Source: IOR16 sp963521065
GTDB taxonomy: Bacteria > Bacillota > Clostridia > Peptostreptococcales > Anaerovoracaceae
Direction: 5' to 3'
Assembly: GCA_963521065.1 (NCBI GenBank)
Contig: CAUQTI010000001.1
Location: 1-64,000, forward strand
Length of the DNA stretch: 64,000 nucleotides
Shown piece after piece: positions 8,997 to 16,242 of this stretch. The notes under the pieces are model-generated. The model searched no databases, was not told the origin of the DNA, and was given only the letters and a program-made list of their open reading frames with translations. Each line of letters starts with the position of its first letter. The stretch's first letter is position 1. The position numbers and the translations under genes were made by a program.

Positions 8997-10076
8997 GTGA
9001 AAAAATATAAGCGGGTTATTGCAGTGATTGCTGTATTTTTCATTGCAGGAGGTGCATTCTACCTCTGGGAATGGAGTCGTGATTTGAGGTTTGCGAAAAA
9101 ACTAGGCGCGGGAATTAATGTTGGAAATTCACTGGATGCCACCGGACTTCGAAACTACAATCCGAGTGCTTCAGATTTAGAGTATGAAACGTTTTGGAAT
9201 GATGAACCAATTACGAGGGAGCTGTTTCATGCGATTTCTGACGCTGGGTTTCAAACGGTGCGGATTCCGGTTACCTGGGAGGATCATTTGGATGCAGAGG
9301 GAAACATTGCAGAAGCGTGGATGGCTCGTGTAGAAGAGGTTGTCAAATATGCTTTAGAGGAAGACTTGTATGTCATCATTAATCTGCACCATGAAGAGTG
9401 GCTGGATTTAAAGACAGAAAAGGAAGGGGAATTTTCGCAGCAATTTCTGCAGCTTTGGAAACAGATTGCAAAGCGATTTTCTTCTTATGACAACCGACTG
9501 ATTTTTGAATCAATGAATGAGCCCAGACTAAGAGACAGCGAGCATGAATGGGATGAGGGAACACCTCAGCTCAGAGAGATTGTGAACCGTTTAAACGAAA
9601 TCTTTGTGAGAACCGTCAGAGAGACCGGCGGAAAAAATAAAGAACGGTATTTAATGATTTCCCCGTATGCGACGAATCATGAAGAAAAAGCTTTGGAAGC
9701 GCTTAAAGTCCCTGGAAAACGCGTTATAGTTTCTGTACACACCTATATTCCCTATGACTTCTGCCAAAACGAATCAGGAACGAAAGAATGGAACGCGGAA
9801 GAGGATGAGAGTAAAGAAAAGATTCTCACCGTTTTGGAGAATGTAGATCGCTATTTTCTTCGTAAGGGGATTCCCGTTGTGTTTACGGAATTTGGGTGTA
9901 AAGATAAAGGGAACTTGGAAGCGCGAAAGGAGTGGACGGAGTTTTTCGTATCAGAGGCAAAAAAGTACGGAATTTCATATTTATGGTGGGATAATGGCAG
10001 TGATTACGCTTTAATAGATCGAAAAAATAATACATGGATTTGGCCGGAGCTGGTAACGATTTTAACAAAACCGTAG
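8997..10076 (+). CDS. Membrane-anchored GH5 endo-glucanase
   Basis: A 359-residue protein starting at GTG behind GGGAGGCGG. It has an uncleaved-looking N-terminal helix (about residues 5-23) and then a single GH5 barrel. Visible are GAGINVGNSLDATG, VRIPVTW, IINLHHEEW, the acid/base Glu175 in MNEPR and the nucleophile Glu298 in FTEFG, so it should be active. Cellulose synthase operons usually carry an endoglucanase (GH8 BcsZ in proteobacteria, GH5 in clostridia) that trims or releases the chain. The gene is the last of the operon, 26 bp after the synthase and followed by a terminator. Confidence 0.93.
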   Translation: MKKYKRVIAVIAVFFIAGGAFYLWEWSRDLRFAKKLGAGINVGNSLDATGLRNYNPSASDLEYETFWNDEPITRELFHAISDAGFQTVRIPVTWEDHLDAEGNIAEAWMARVEEVVKYALEEDLYVIINLHHEEWLDLKTEKEGEFSQQFLQLWKQIAKRFSSYDNRLIFESMNEPRLRDSEHEWDEGTPQLREIVNRLNEIFVRTVRETGGKNKERYLMISPYATNHEEKALEALKVPGKRVIVSVHTYIPYDFCQNESGTKEWNAEEDESKEKILTVLENVDRYFLRKGIPVVFTEFGCKDKGNLEARKEWTEFFVSEAKKYGISYLWWDNGSDYALIDRKNNTWIWPELVTILTKP

Positions 10077-10131
10077 AAGGTATCGATGTCTGAGAAGTAC
10101 GGCACGGATATGAAAATGCTATAATAAAAAG

Positions 10132-10180
10132 AGCCGATAGGTGGTCTTAGAAAGTCACCTAATCGGCTTTTTTTATTTTT
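10132..10180. terminator. Bidirectional intrinsic terminator
   Basis: Stem AGCCGATAGGTG / CACCTAATCGGCT (one bulge) with a 12-nt loop, followed on the + strand by a run of seven T and then ATTTTT. On the - strand the same hairpin is followed by CTTTTTATTATAG, so it can also stop leftward transcripts, including those from the outward promoter at 10306-10335. Confidence 0.9.
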
Positions 10181-10252
10181 TCAAACTGAATTAGCTATAT
10201 ATTTACACATATCTGGAGTTGCGTAGTAGGTGTTTCAAAATTTTCAATAAAT

Positions 10253-10272
10253 TCGCAGTATCTAGCATACTG
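10253..10272 (+). repeat. Left recombination site (inverted repeat)
   Basis: The 20 bases TCGCAGTATCTAGCATACTG match exactly the reverse complement of 11673-11692. The core is itself a dyad, GCAGTAT - CTAGC - ATACTGC, the layout expected for two recombinase monomers around a short asymmetric crossover spacer. The spacer orientation (CTAGC here, GCTAG at the right site) defines the inverted arrangement. Confidence 0.85.
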
Positions 10273-10305
10273 CACACTCATATTTTTTCATTTTTCGACA
10301 AGTTT

Positions 10306-10335
10306 ATTGTATAACAAGCAGCTATTGTTTGTCAA
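10306..10335 (-). promoter_or_regulatory. Outward-facing promoter inside the invertible segment
   Basis: On the - strand: TTGACA (10335-10330), 18-bp spacer, TACAAT (10311-10306). Start of transcription would be near 10299, just inside the left site, reading out of the segment. In the present orientation it meets the bidirectional terminator at 10132-10180. After inversion the same promoter would lie at about 11610-11639 on the + strand, roughly 270 nt ahead of the chemoreceptor start codon. Confidence 0.7.
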
Positions 10336-10477
10336 ATATCATAAAACAAGTGTGAAAATATTTGATTTTATAAAATCTTTGTTAGTTTAATAGTAAATGG
10401 TAGCATGTTTAAGAGTTTTGTTATAAATTCGCCGTCAAATTTAACGTCATTTTAAGTAGTACTATAAGGAGGTCCAA

Positions 10478-11596
10478 ATGGCAAAACGAGGAGAAAATAT
10501 TTATAAGCGCAAAGATGGGCGCTGGGAAGGGCGCATCTTAAAAAAGGATGGGAAATATCAGTATTTTTATGCGCAGACGTATAAAGAAACGAAAGAAAAA
10601 ATGCGATTGTTCTTAGAGGGAAAAAAGTATCACGAGATGAAGCAAGCAATACGCGGGCAGGATGCTGCTGGGTTGTTTCAAAATTGGATCAACGGAGAGG
10701 TAATGTTTCGGGTAAAGCCGTCTACTTATGAGAGCTATTACTATTGCATCAATAAGCACATCATTCCTTTTTTTAATCTTGAGAGAAACAAGAGAATGAC
10801 GGAGGCTACAATCCTGCGTTTTATGCAGGAGCTGAAAGAAAATCAGGAATTGGCCCTTTCTTCAAAGAAAAAGATTTGCATGATTTTAAAAATAGCATTA
10901 AAAGATATTTTAAAAGAAAAGTCAAATTGCCTTGCACTCATTGCCCTCATTAAGCTACCGGTTGTACAGGTAAAGGAGGTCCCGATTTTTTCTATTAAAG
11001 AGCAGCGGATAATCGAGCGCGCAGTATTGAAATTTGGCGATAGCCGGGCGATTGGGATTTTATTTTGTTTTTACACAGGACTTCGTCTTGGGGAGCTATG
11101 TGCTTTAAAATGGAGTGACATCGATATAGACTCAGCGACGATGTCCATTACGAAAACAGTAGCCCGTGTCAAAGATTTTTCCGTTACAAATGGCAAGTCA
11201 AAATTAATGGTGGGGTCCCCTAAAAGCAGTAAATCTGTGCGTAGGATTCCTTTGCCGGAATTCCTTTTAGACATGTTAAAAGAAATTAGAAAATCTGTCA
11301 TGTATAAAGATTTTTATATATTTTCAGGAAATGATGAGCCTATTGATCCTAGAACTTATCAAAATTTCTATCGAAAAATTTTGGAAAAAAGCGATTTACC
11401 GGTGCGGAAGTTTCACGCAATCCGTCACACCTTTGCCACCCGCGCTTTAGAATTAGGTATAGACGTAAAAACGCTTAGTGAGATACTGGGGCATTCTAAT
11501 GTTTCGATTACATTAAACATATATGCACATTCCCTTATGGAGCATAAAAAAACAGCGATTGAAAAATTCAATCTACTGTATAAAAAAACAGTGTAG
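10478..11596 (+). CDS. Tyrosine recombinase (site-specific integrase)
   Basis: A 372-residue integrase of the Tn916/phage type. It has an N-terminal arm-binding domain (about 1-50, with YKRKDGRWEGRI), a SAM-like core-binding domain (about 65-150) and the catalytic domain. Catalytic residues are intact: Arg203 in TGLRLGE, His313-x-x-Arg316 in HAIRHTF, His339 in LGHSN and the nucleophile Tyr349 in NIYAHSL. A near-perfect AAGGAGGTCC ribosome site precedes the ATG. It stands alone between two inverted copies of a dyad site, so inversion of its own segment is the likely reaction. No clear promoter was found directly upstream. Alternative view: remnant of an integrative element. Confidence 0.93.
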   Translation: MAKRGENIYKRKDGRWEGRILKKDGKYQYFYAQTYKETKEKMRLFLEGKKYHEMKQAIRGQDAAGLFQNWINGEVMFRVKPSTYESYYYCINKHIIPFFNLERNKRMTEATILRFMQELKENQELALSSKKKICMILKIALKDILKEKSNCLALIALIKLPVVQVKEVPIFSIKEQRIIERAVLKFGDSRAIGILFCFYTGLRLGELCALKWSDIDIDSATMSITKTVARVKDFSVTNGKSKLMVGSPKSSKSVRRIPLPEFLLDMLKEIRKSVMYKDFYIFSGNDEPIDPRTYQNFYRKILEKSDLPVRKFHAIRHTFATRALELGIDVKTLSEILGHSNVSITLNIYAHSLMEHKKTAIEKFNLLYKKTV

Positions 11597-11672
11597 TTTT
11601 AACAATAGCCGTCGATTTCGCCGTCTTGCGTTTAAACTCCGCTGAAATATGAGAGCGAGGTCATTTGTTGAA

Positions 11673-11692
11673 CAGTATGCTAGATACTGCGA
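11673..11692 (-). repeat. Right recombination site (inverted repeat)
   Basis: Exact reverse complement of the left site, 20 of 20 bases. It lies 76 bp after the integrase stop codon and 222 bp before the chemoreceptor start. Confidence 0.85.
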
Positions 11693-11781
11693 TGATAAAT
11701 CCAACTTAATTATATTGTTTCCTAAAATCCAGTTTTTATTCAGAACTTAACAAACATACAAGCTTGAGCGATTGAAAAAAG

Positions 11782-11822
11782 AAACTGTATCACCGCAAAT
11801 CCGAGCCTCGTACAGTTTTTTC
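11782..11822 (+). terminator. Terminator-like hairpin in the chemoreceptor leader
   Basis: AAACTGTA (11782-11789) pairs with TACAGTTT (11811-11818) across a 21-nt loop and runs into a T tract. It lies between the right recombination site and the receptor gene, so a transcript crossing from the segment must read through it. It is weaker than the other terminators of the window because of the large loop. I looked for a riboswitch aptamer in front of it and recognised none. Confidence 0.45.
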
Positions 11823-11837
11823 GTATTTCAAGAACCG

Positions 11838-11863
11838 CAAAAGGTGAGTGCTTTATCTGATAG
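11838..11863 (+). promoter_or_regulatory. Weak SigD/sigma-28-like promoter before the chemoreceptor
   Basis: CAAA, 14-bp spacer, TCTGATAG: a partial fit (5 of 8 in the -10) to the motility sigma consensus TAAA-N15-GCCGATAA. If real, the receptor has its own promoter besides the one that inversion would supply. Confidence 0.25.
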
Positions 11864-11914
11864 ATGTTAGAGTGGAGGCACAAATAAGCGGTTGGAAAAA
11901 AGGAGGATATATAA

Positions 11915-14140
11915 GTGTTAAAAAAAATGAAGCTCTCATGGAAACTTTCCTTGATTATAGGAGCGGTGCTGGCGTTGGTTTTTACTGTTTTAGTATTCGT
12001 TACTGCTATTTTATCAAAGAATGCCATCAGCAGTGCTGTTAACGGTGAATTGGGAAACCAAGCGAATTTGAATGCAGTGCAGATACAGCAGGTATTTGAT
12101 CAGGCAGAATTAGTAGCAAGTAATATGCAGAATTATTTGGATGGAGTTTATAAATCAACAACGCAGTCTCCGGAAGCGGCAGCAATTCCAACGGCACCGG
12201 CAGAGCTTGTAAAAACACTGCAAAGTGAAATCTACGGGCAGACCTTAAGTAAGATTAATTATAATGCCGAAAAATATCTAAGCGAAAGTGCAAAAAATGT
12301 CGTGCTGAATAACGAAGATATTGAAGGCGTTGGTGTAATGTTTGAGCCGTATAAGTTTCAAAGCAATATCAAGAGCTATGCTTTTTATGTAAATAAAGAG
12401 AGTGCAGGAAAGGATTTAAACAGCTTTGGCGCATATGAGGAATACTCAAAAAACGATTACTATGCGGGCCCGGCAGAAAGTGGACAGGCCTATGTGACCG
12501 ACGTCTATGAATACGAAGGTGTACGCATGGTGACGTGCGGAGTTCCGATTCTTTATAACAACCAACTGCAAGGTGTGGTAATGGCAGATATTAACGTGGA
12601 TCACTTTGAACGAATCGACAGCACAAGTGAGCGCTATCCATCTATGTATACAACCATTTACAACAGCAAAAAAACCATTATTTTTGACAGTGAGTCGGCA
12701 GAAGATATCGGAAGGAGTTTAAATGAATATGTTCCGTCAGATTCAGAATATACAACCCTCGTTTCTAAGATGGATGAAGCAGAAGCGTTTCATATGCAGA
12801 CAACGCGTGAGGATGGAAGAAAGGTGATACGTTTCTTTTATCCAATACAGGCAGGCAATGAGGTATGGTGGTCATTGACGGCAATCACGAACACGGATAT
12901 GAATAAAGCAGTTACACAAACGCTTATCATGCTGATTGTAACCTGTGTTATTTCACTGATTTTGTTATTCTCAGTCACGGCATTTGTATTGCGGAAAATG
13001 CTGCAACCGATGAACGAGGTAGTAGCAGCTGCGGAGCATATTTCAATGGGGAAACTGGACGTTACGGTGACGTATGATTCGGAGGATGAAATCGGAATTC
13101 TAGCCAGAGCGTTTGGAAAGATGTCGCAAAATCTCAAGGTTATGATGCAGGATATTGATTACCTCTTGGGAGAAATGGCAGAGGGGAATTTCCAGATAAG
13201 AAGCAAGGCCGCGGGAAGCTATATCGGCGACTTTGAGAGAATTCTTCTCTCAATGCGAAAGTTGAATTACAAGCTTAGCGATACTTTGGTATATATAAAT
13301 AAATCAGCGGATCAAGTGTCCGAGGGCTCCGAGCAGGTATCAAACGGGGCACAGGCATTATCTCAAGGTGCGGCGGAACAGGCCGCGTCCATTGAAGAAC
13401 TGGCCGCTTCTGCTGAGGAAATCTCACGCCAGGTAAATGAAAACGCCGAGAATGCGCTTACTGCAATCCGGAAGGCGGTTGAAACTGGAAATCAAATGGC
13501 ACAGAGCAATCAGCAAATGCAGGAGATGCTGGGCGCTATGAGCGATATTGAAGGTACCTCTCAAGAAATTGAAAAAATTATAAAAACAATTGAAGACATT
13601 GCGTTCCAGACGAATATTCTCGCACTAAATGCGGCAGTTGAGGCGGCTCGTGCCGGCGTATCCGGGCGTGGGTTTGCAGTTGTAGCCGACGAGGTTCGTA
13701 ATCTTGCAAGTAAATCTTCAGAAGCCTCTAAAAATACCTCCACATTGATAGAGCAGTCTTTAAAAGCCGTGGAAAATGGAAGTAAGATAGCGAATGAAAC
13801 GGCTGAAATTCTGCTTCACACAGTTCAAAATTCAAAAGAGGTTACAGATATTGTGGATAAAATTTCAAAAGCTTCGGAAGAACAAGCGGTTGCAATTACA
13901 CAGGTAACGCAGGGGATTGATCAAATTTCCAGCGTTGTTCAAAATAATTCAGCTACAGCGGAGCAGTCGGCTGCTGCAAGTGAGGAATTATCCGGACAGG
14001 CGGAATTACTTCGTGAAGAGGTGGCTAAATTTAAATTTCAGCAGAAAGAGACAACAGAAAGCGATGTGCAAGGGGAGTATATCCTTGACTCTCAATCCGA
14101 TATGGGAGAGTTTCTTGCAGAAAATGAAGGAAAGTATTAA
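11915..14140 (+). CDS. Methyl-accepting chemotaxis protein
   Basis: A 741-residue transmembrane chemoreceptor starting at GTG behind AAGGAGGATATATAA. Layout: first membrane helix at about 11-33; an outside dCache-like sensor (about 40-325, with PTFxPYKF-type and YYAGPAESGQAYVTD-like segments around the ligand pocket); second helix about 331-356; HAMP (about 357-410); and the long signalling coiled coil with the conserved tip IAFQTNILALNAAVEAARAG near residues 563-582, which contacts CheA/CheW. Ligand unknown. The gene is the first downstream of the invertible segment and is followed by its own terminator, so it is the natural target of the switch. Confidence 0.95.
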   Translation: MLKKMKLSWKLSLIIGAVLALVFTVLVFVTAILSKNAISSAVNGELGNQANLNAVQIQQVFDQAELVASNMQNYLDGVYKSTTQSPEAAAIPTAPAELVKTLQSEIYGQTLSKINYNAEKYLSESAKNVVLNNEDIEGVGVMFEPYKFQSNIKSYAFYVNKESAGKDLNSFGAYEEYSKNDYYAGPAESGQAYVTDVYEYEGVRMVTCGVPILYNNQLQGVVMADINVDHFERIDSTSERYPSMYTTIYNSKKTIIFDSESAEDIGRSLNEYVPSDSEYTTLVSKMDEAEAFHMQTTREDGRKVIRFFYPIQAGNEVWWSLTAITNTDMNKAVTQTLIMLIVTCVISLILLFSVTAFVLRKMLQPMNEVVAAAEHISMGKLDVTVTYDSEDEIGILARAFGKMSQNLKVMMQDIDYLLGEMAEGNFQIRSKAAGSYIGDFERILLSMRKLNYKLSDTLVYINKSADQVSEGSEQVSNGAQALSQGAAEQAASIEELAASAEEISRQVNENAENALTAIRKAVETGNQMAQSNQQMQEMLGAMSDIEGTSQEIEKIIKTIEDIAFQTNILALNAAVEAARAGVSGRGFAVVADEVRNLASKSSEASKNTSTLIEQSLKAVENGSKIANETAEILLHTVQNSKEVTDIVDKISKASEEQAVAITQVTQGIDQISSVVQNNSATAEQSAAASEELSGQAELLREEVAKFKFQQKETTESDVQGEYILDSQSDMGEFLAENEGKY

Positions 14141-14202
14141 GCGAGGTTGTTTTTCAACAAGTATAAGCTGAGTAATTACGATTCGTTTTAGCAGAAGCAG
14201 AA

Positions 14203-14250
14203 AAGCAGAGGTGTGCTTTGATTTTTCGAAACAGCTCTGCTTTTTGTTTT
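14203..14250 (+). terminator. Intrinsic terminator after the chemoreceptor
   Basis: Stem AAGCAGAG / CTCTGCTT with a 24-nt AT-rich loop followed by TTTTTGTTTT. It separates the receptor from the HD-GYP gene, for which TTGTTT-16 bp-TATAGT (14244-14271) is a possible promoter. Confidence 0.7.
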
Positions 14251-14331
14251 AGAGGTAGCTCTTTATATAGTAAAAAATAAGAATACACGATAAATAAGAG
14301 AAAAAAATCAGGCGAAAAGGAGGGGAATGGA

Positions 14332-15087
14332 TTGATTAAGGAATATAATGGGCTTACTGGAGAAGAACTCATCGGCATGCTCCCGCAGGAACAGATTCTA
14401 CATAGTTTAAATGTAGAAATGCTCGTGGGAAAGCTAGTGAATTGGCTGCCAAATCAAAATCGAGAAGAAAGTGTGAGCCAATATGCGTGTTTCAGCAAAG
14501 CGGCCTATTATCATGATATCGGCAAAGTATATGTGCCGATTGGGATACTCCAGAAGGCAGGAGGATTGACCGCGGAGGAGTATCGTGTCATTCAAAAACA
14601 TACAGAAGCAGCGCAGGAGCTATTCGCCTTTTTCGGAGAAGAAGTCCTGCGAGGACTGCCAAATGAAATGCTTCCTCTGATCCGCGATGCCGCAGTCTAT
14701 CATCACGAATGGTGGAACGGGAAAGGATATCCCTTTGGATTAAGTGGGTATCATATTCCCTATATTGCACGTGTATGTGCCGTGTGTGATGCCTATGACG
14801 CAATGGTAAGCAAACGTCCTTATAGAAAAGCCAATTCTCATGAAGATGCCTGCCAAGAATTGAATCGAGCTTCGGGAACACAGTTTGAGCCGGAATTAAT
14901 TCATATTTTTTTAGAGCATGAGAAGGAGATCTTTCATAATTTTCGGAAGCTTGAATGTGAAATTGGAGAGAACGGGATTGTGGGAAACAGCAATAAGTCT
15001 GCGGATCATAAATTTGAAAGAGAAGAAGCGCTCGCTGCGCGGAGGCTTTGCAGGGGATACTATACTTTAGACAGATCTTTTTCTTAA
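14332..15087 (+). CDS. HD-GYP-type phosphodiesterase
   Basis: A 251-residue cytoplasmic protein starting at TTG behind AAAGGAGGGG (the ATG five bases earlier runs straight into a stop). The HD site is YYHDIGKVYVP (about 60-70). AVYHHEWWNGKGYPFGLSG (about 120-138) carries the second histidine pair and the GYP-type motif. VCDAYDAMVSKRPYR (about 150-165) completes the HD-GYP pattern. Such proteins cleave cyclic di-GMP. There is no sensor or receiver domain, so it is a stand-alone catalytic unit, and its true substrate is not proven. It could oppose the c-di-GMP signal that the PilZ synthase at 6607 reads. Confidence 0.85.
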   Translation: MIKEYNGLTGEELIGMLPQEQILHSLNVEMLVGKLVNWLPNQNREESVSQYACFSKAAYYHDIGKVYVPIGILQKAGGLTAEEYRVIQKHTEAAQELFAFFGEEVLRGLPNEMLPLIRDAAVYHHEWWNGKGYPFGLSGYHIPYIARVCAVCDAYDAMVSKRPYRKANSHEDACQELNRASGTQFEPELIHIFLEHEKEIFHNFRKLECEIGENGIVGNSNKSADHKFEREEALAARRLCRGYYTLDRSFS

Positions 15088-15125
15088 TGATACGAGCAAT
15101 AATTTTAACTTTATATACTTTATAA

Positions 15126-15164
15126 AAGGGCTTTGTATGCAATTTTTCTGCATGCAAAGCCCTT
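15126..15164. terminator. Bidirectional terminator between convergent genes
   Basis: A 16-bp stem (AAGGGCTTTGTATGCA with TGCATGCAAAGCCCTT, one G-T pair) and a 7-nt loop, between the HD-GYP gene and the leftward YitT gene. T-rich sequence follows on both strands. Confidence 0.85.
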
Positions 15165-15171
15165 AAAAATT

Positions 15172-16047
15172 TTAATCTAAATGTTTAAAGCCCTTTCCGA
15201 CGACATCTCCGGCCTCACAGCCGACAAGGAAGGCTTTTTTATCTACTTCGCGTGCAATATCGCGTACCTTATAGAATTGCGGTTTACTTACAACACAGAA
15301 TATGATATTTTTTTGTCCGTGGTCATAGCCGCCTTCTCCTTTAATTACAGTGACACCGCGATGCAATTCGTTTAAAATGCGCGCCTGTATTTCTGGACTG
15401 TGGTCGGAAATAATAAACAAAAGGCGGTTGATATTCAGGCCATAAACCATATTATCCATCACTAAGCCTGATATATAGATACAAATCGCGGCGAAAATGG
15501 AAACATCGATATTCCCATATGCAAAAATAGAGGCAATGACGACAATCAAATTCGTTCCCGTTAAGAGCTTACCCATAGAAAAATGAGGAAAGCGTTTTTG
15601 AACGACGGCGCTGATAATAGCAGTACCTCCGGTTGTGGAGTGGCTCATATAGACAAGTGCATTGCCTGCCCCCATCAGAATGCCGCCGAATATAGAAGCT
15701 AGAAGAGGCGCGATTGGTGAAGTGGAGGGGTAAATTGGCATCCATATGACTAGAACGTCAATGCAGAAGCTGAAAATAAAAGTAGAGATTGCTGTACGAA
15801 TAGTAAATCCCCTGGAAACATAAAACCATGATAAAATGAAAAGAGGAACATTGATTGCAAAAATCAGCGTTCCAATCGGAAGCTGAAATAGATAATTGAG
15901 AATCGTAGCGATTCCAGTAACGCCTCCCGGTGCGATTTGGAACGGCTTGGTAAAAATTTGAACTCCCATTGCATAGGAGTAAGAGCCAAGAAGATTAATG
16001 ATCAAAAACTGCAAATATTCTTTTGGCGTTTGGGGTTCGGAACGCAT
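15172..16047 (-). CDS. YitT family membrane protein (DUF161/DUF2179)
   Basis: A 291-residue protein with six membrane segments in the first 200 residues, including the family motif GGVTGIATILNYLF near residue 40 and STTGGTAIISAVVQKRF near 140. It ends in a cytoplasmic DUF2179 domain (about 215-291, RGVTVIKGEGGYDHG). Start chosen at ATG 16047, which has GAGGTG six bases upstream; the in-frame GTG at 16056 abuts that ribosome site and leaves no spacing. Proteins of this family are widespread in Firmicutes, often in several copies, and their transport substrate is unknown. Confidence 0.9.
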   Translation of the reverse strand: MRSEPQTPKEYLQFLIINLLGSYSYAMGVQIFTKPFQIAPGGVTGIATILNYLFQLPIGTLIFAINVPLFILSWFYVSRGFTIRTAISTFIFSFCIDVLVIWMPIYPSTSPIAPLLASIFGGILMGAGNALVYMSHSTTGGTAIISAVVQKRFPHFSMGKLLTGTNLIVVIASIFAYGNIDVSIFAAICIYISGLVMDNMVYGLNINRLLFIISDHSPEIQARILNELHRGVTVIKGEGGYDHGQKNIIFCVVSKPQFYKVRDIAREVDKKAFLVGCEAGDVVGKGFKHLD

Positions 16048-16103
16048 TTTAGTCACCTCATAAATTGTATTTTTATGCTAAGATTGTTTTTTTGAATAAT
16101 AAT

Positions 16104-16132
16104 AGTATACATTTTTTGATTGATCTTTACAA
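16104..16132 (-). promoter_or_regulatory. Promoter for the yitT gene
   Basis: On the - strand: TTGTAA (16132-16127), 17-bp spacer, TATACT (16109-16104), about 60 bp before the start codon. Confidence 0.55.
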
Positions 16133-16242
16133 ACCCTTTTTATCAATTTAGAGAATAAATTTTCTCCTATTTTATAGGGTATGCAAAAATAGAAAAAATC
16201 GGGATGGAATAAAAAAGAAAGGCAGAAGGCGAGGGACAGCGG

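Larger units (their letters stand above)
10253..11692. mobile_element. Putative invertible segment carrying its own tyrosine recombinase
   Basis: Two identical 20-bp sites in opposite orientation (10253-10272 and 11673-11692) enclose 1.4 kb that holds one tyrosine recombinase gene and a promoter pointing out of the left end. Recombination between inverted sites flips rather than excises the DNA. Inside, 10274-10477 is AT-rich leader. Between the gene and the right site (11597-11672) there is GC-richer sequence with repeated GCCGTC/TTCGCCGTC words that also occur upstream of the gene at 10428-10436 and might be accessory binding sites. There is no cargo gene, relaxase, excisionase or phage gene, which argues against an ordinary integrated element. 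Confidence 0.7.

Noticed and set aside
10428..11625. The 9-bp word TTCGCCGTC on both sides of the integrase gene (10428-10436 and 11617-11625) as recombination sites.
   Set aside because: Too short and in direct orientation; kept only as possible accessory binding sites.
10190..11700. Reading the integrase region as an integrated prophage or conjugative element with att sites.
   Set aside because: The flanking 20-bp sites are inverted, not direct, and there is no excisionase, relaxase, replication or cargo gene between them.
11693..11825. A c-di-GMP riboswitch in the chemoreceptor leader (CGCAAATCCGAGCC resembles part of the class-I aptamer).
   Set aside because: The other conserved blocks (GCACAGGGCAAACC, GGTAGC...GGGTTACC types) are missing.
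14588..15157. A 189-codon open frame on the - strand.
   Set aside because: Antisense to the HD-GYP gene and running through the bidirectional terminator; no domain recognised.
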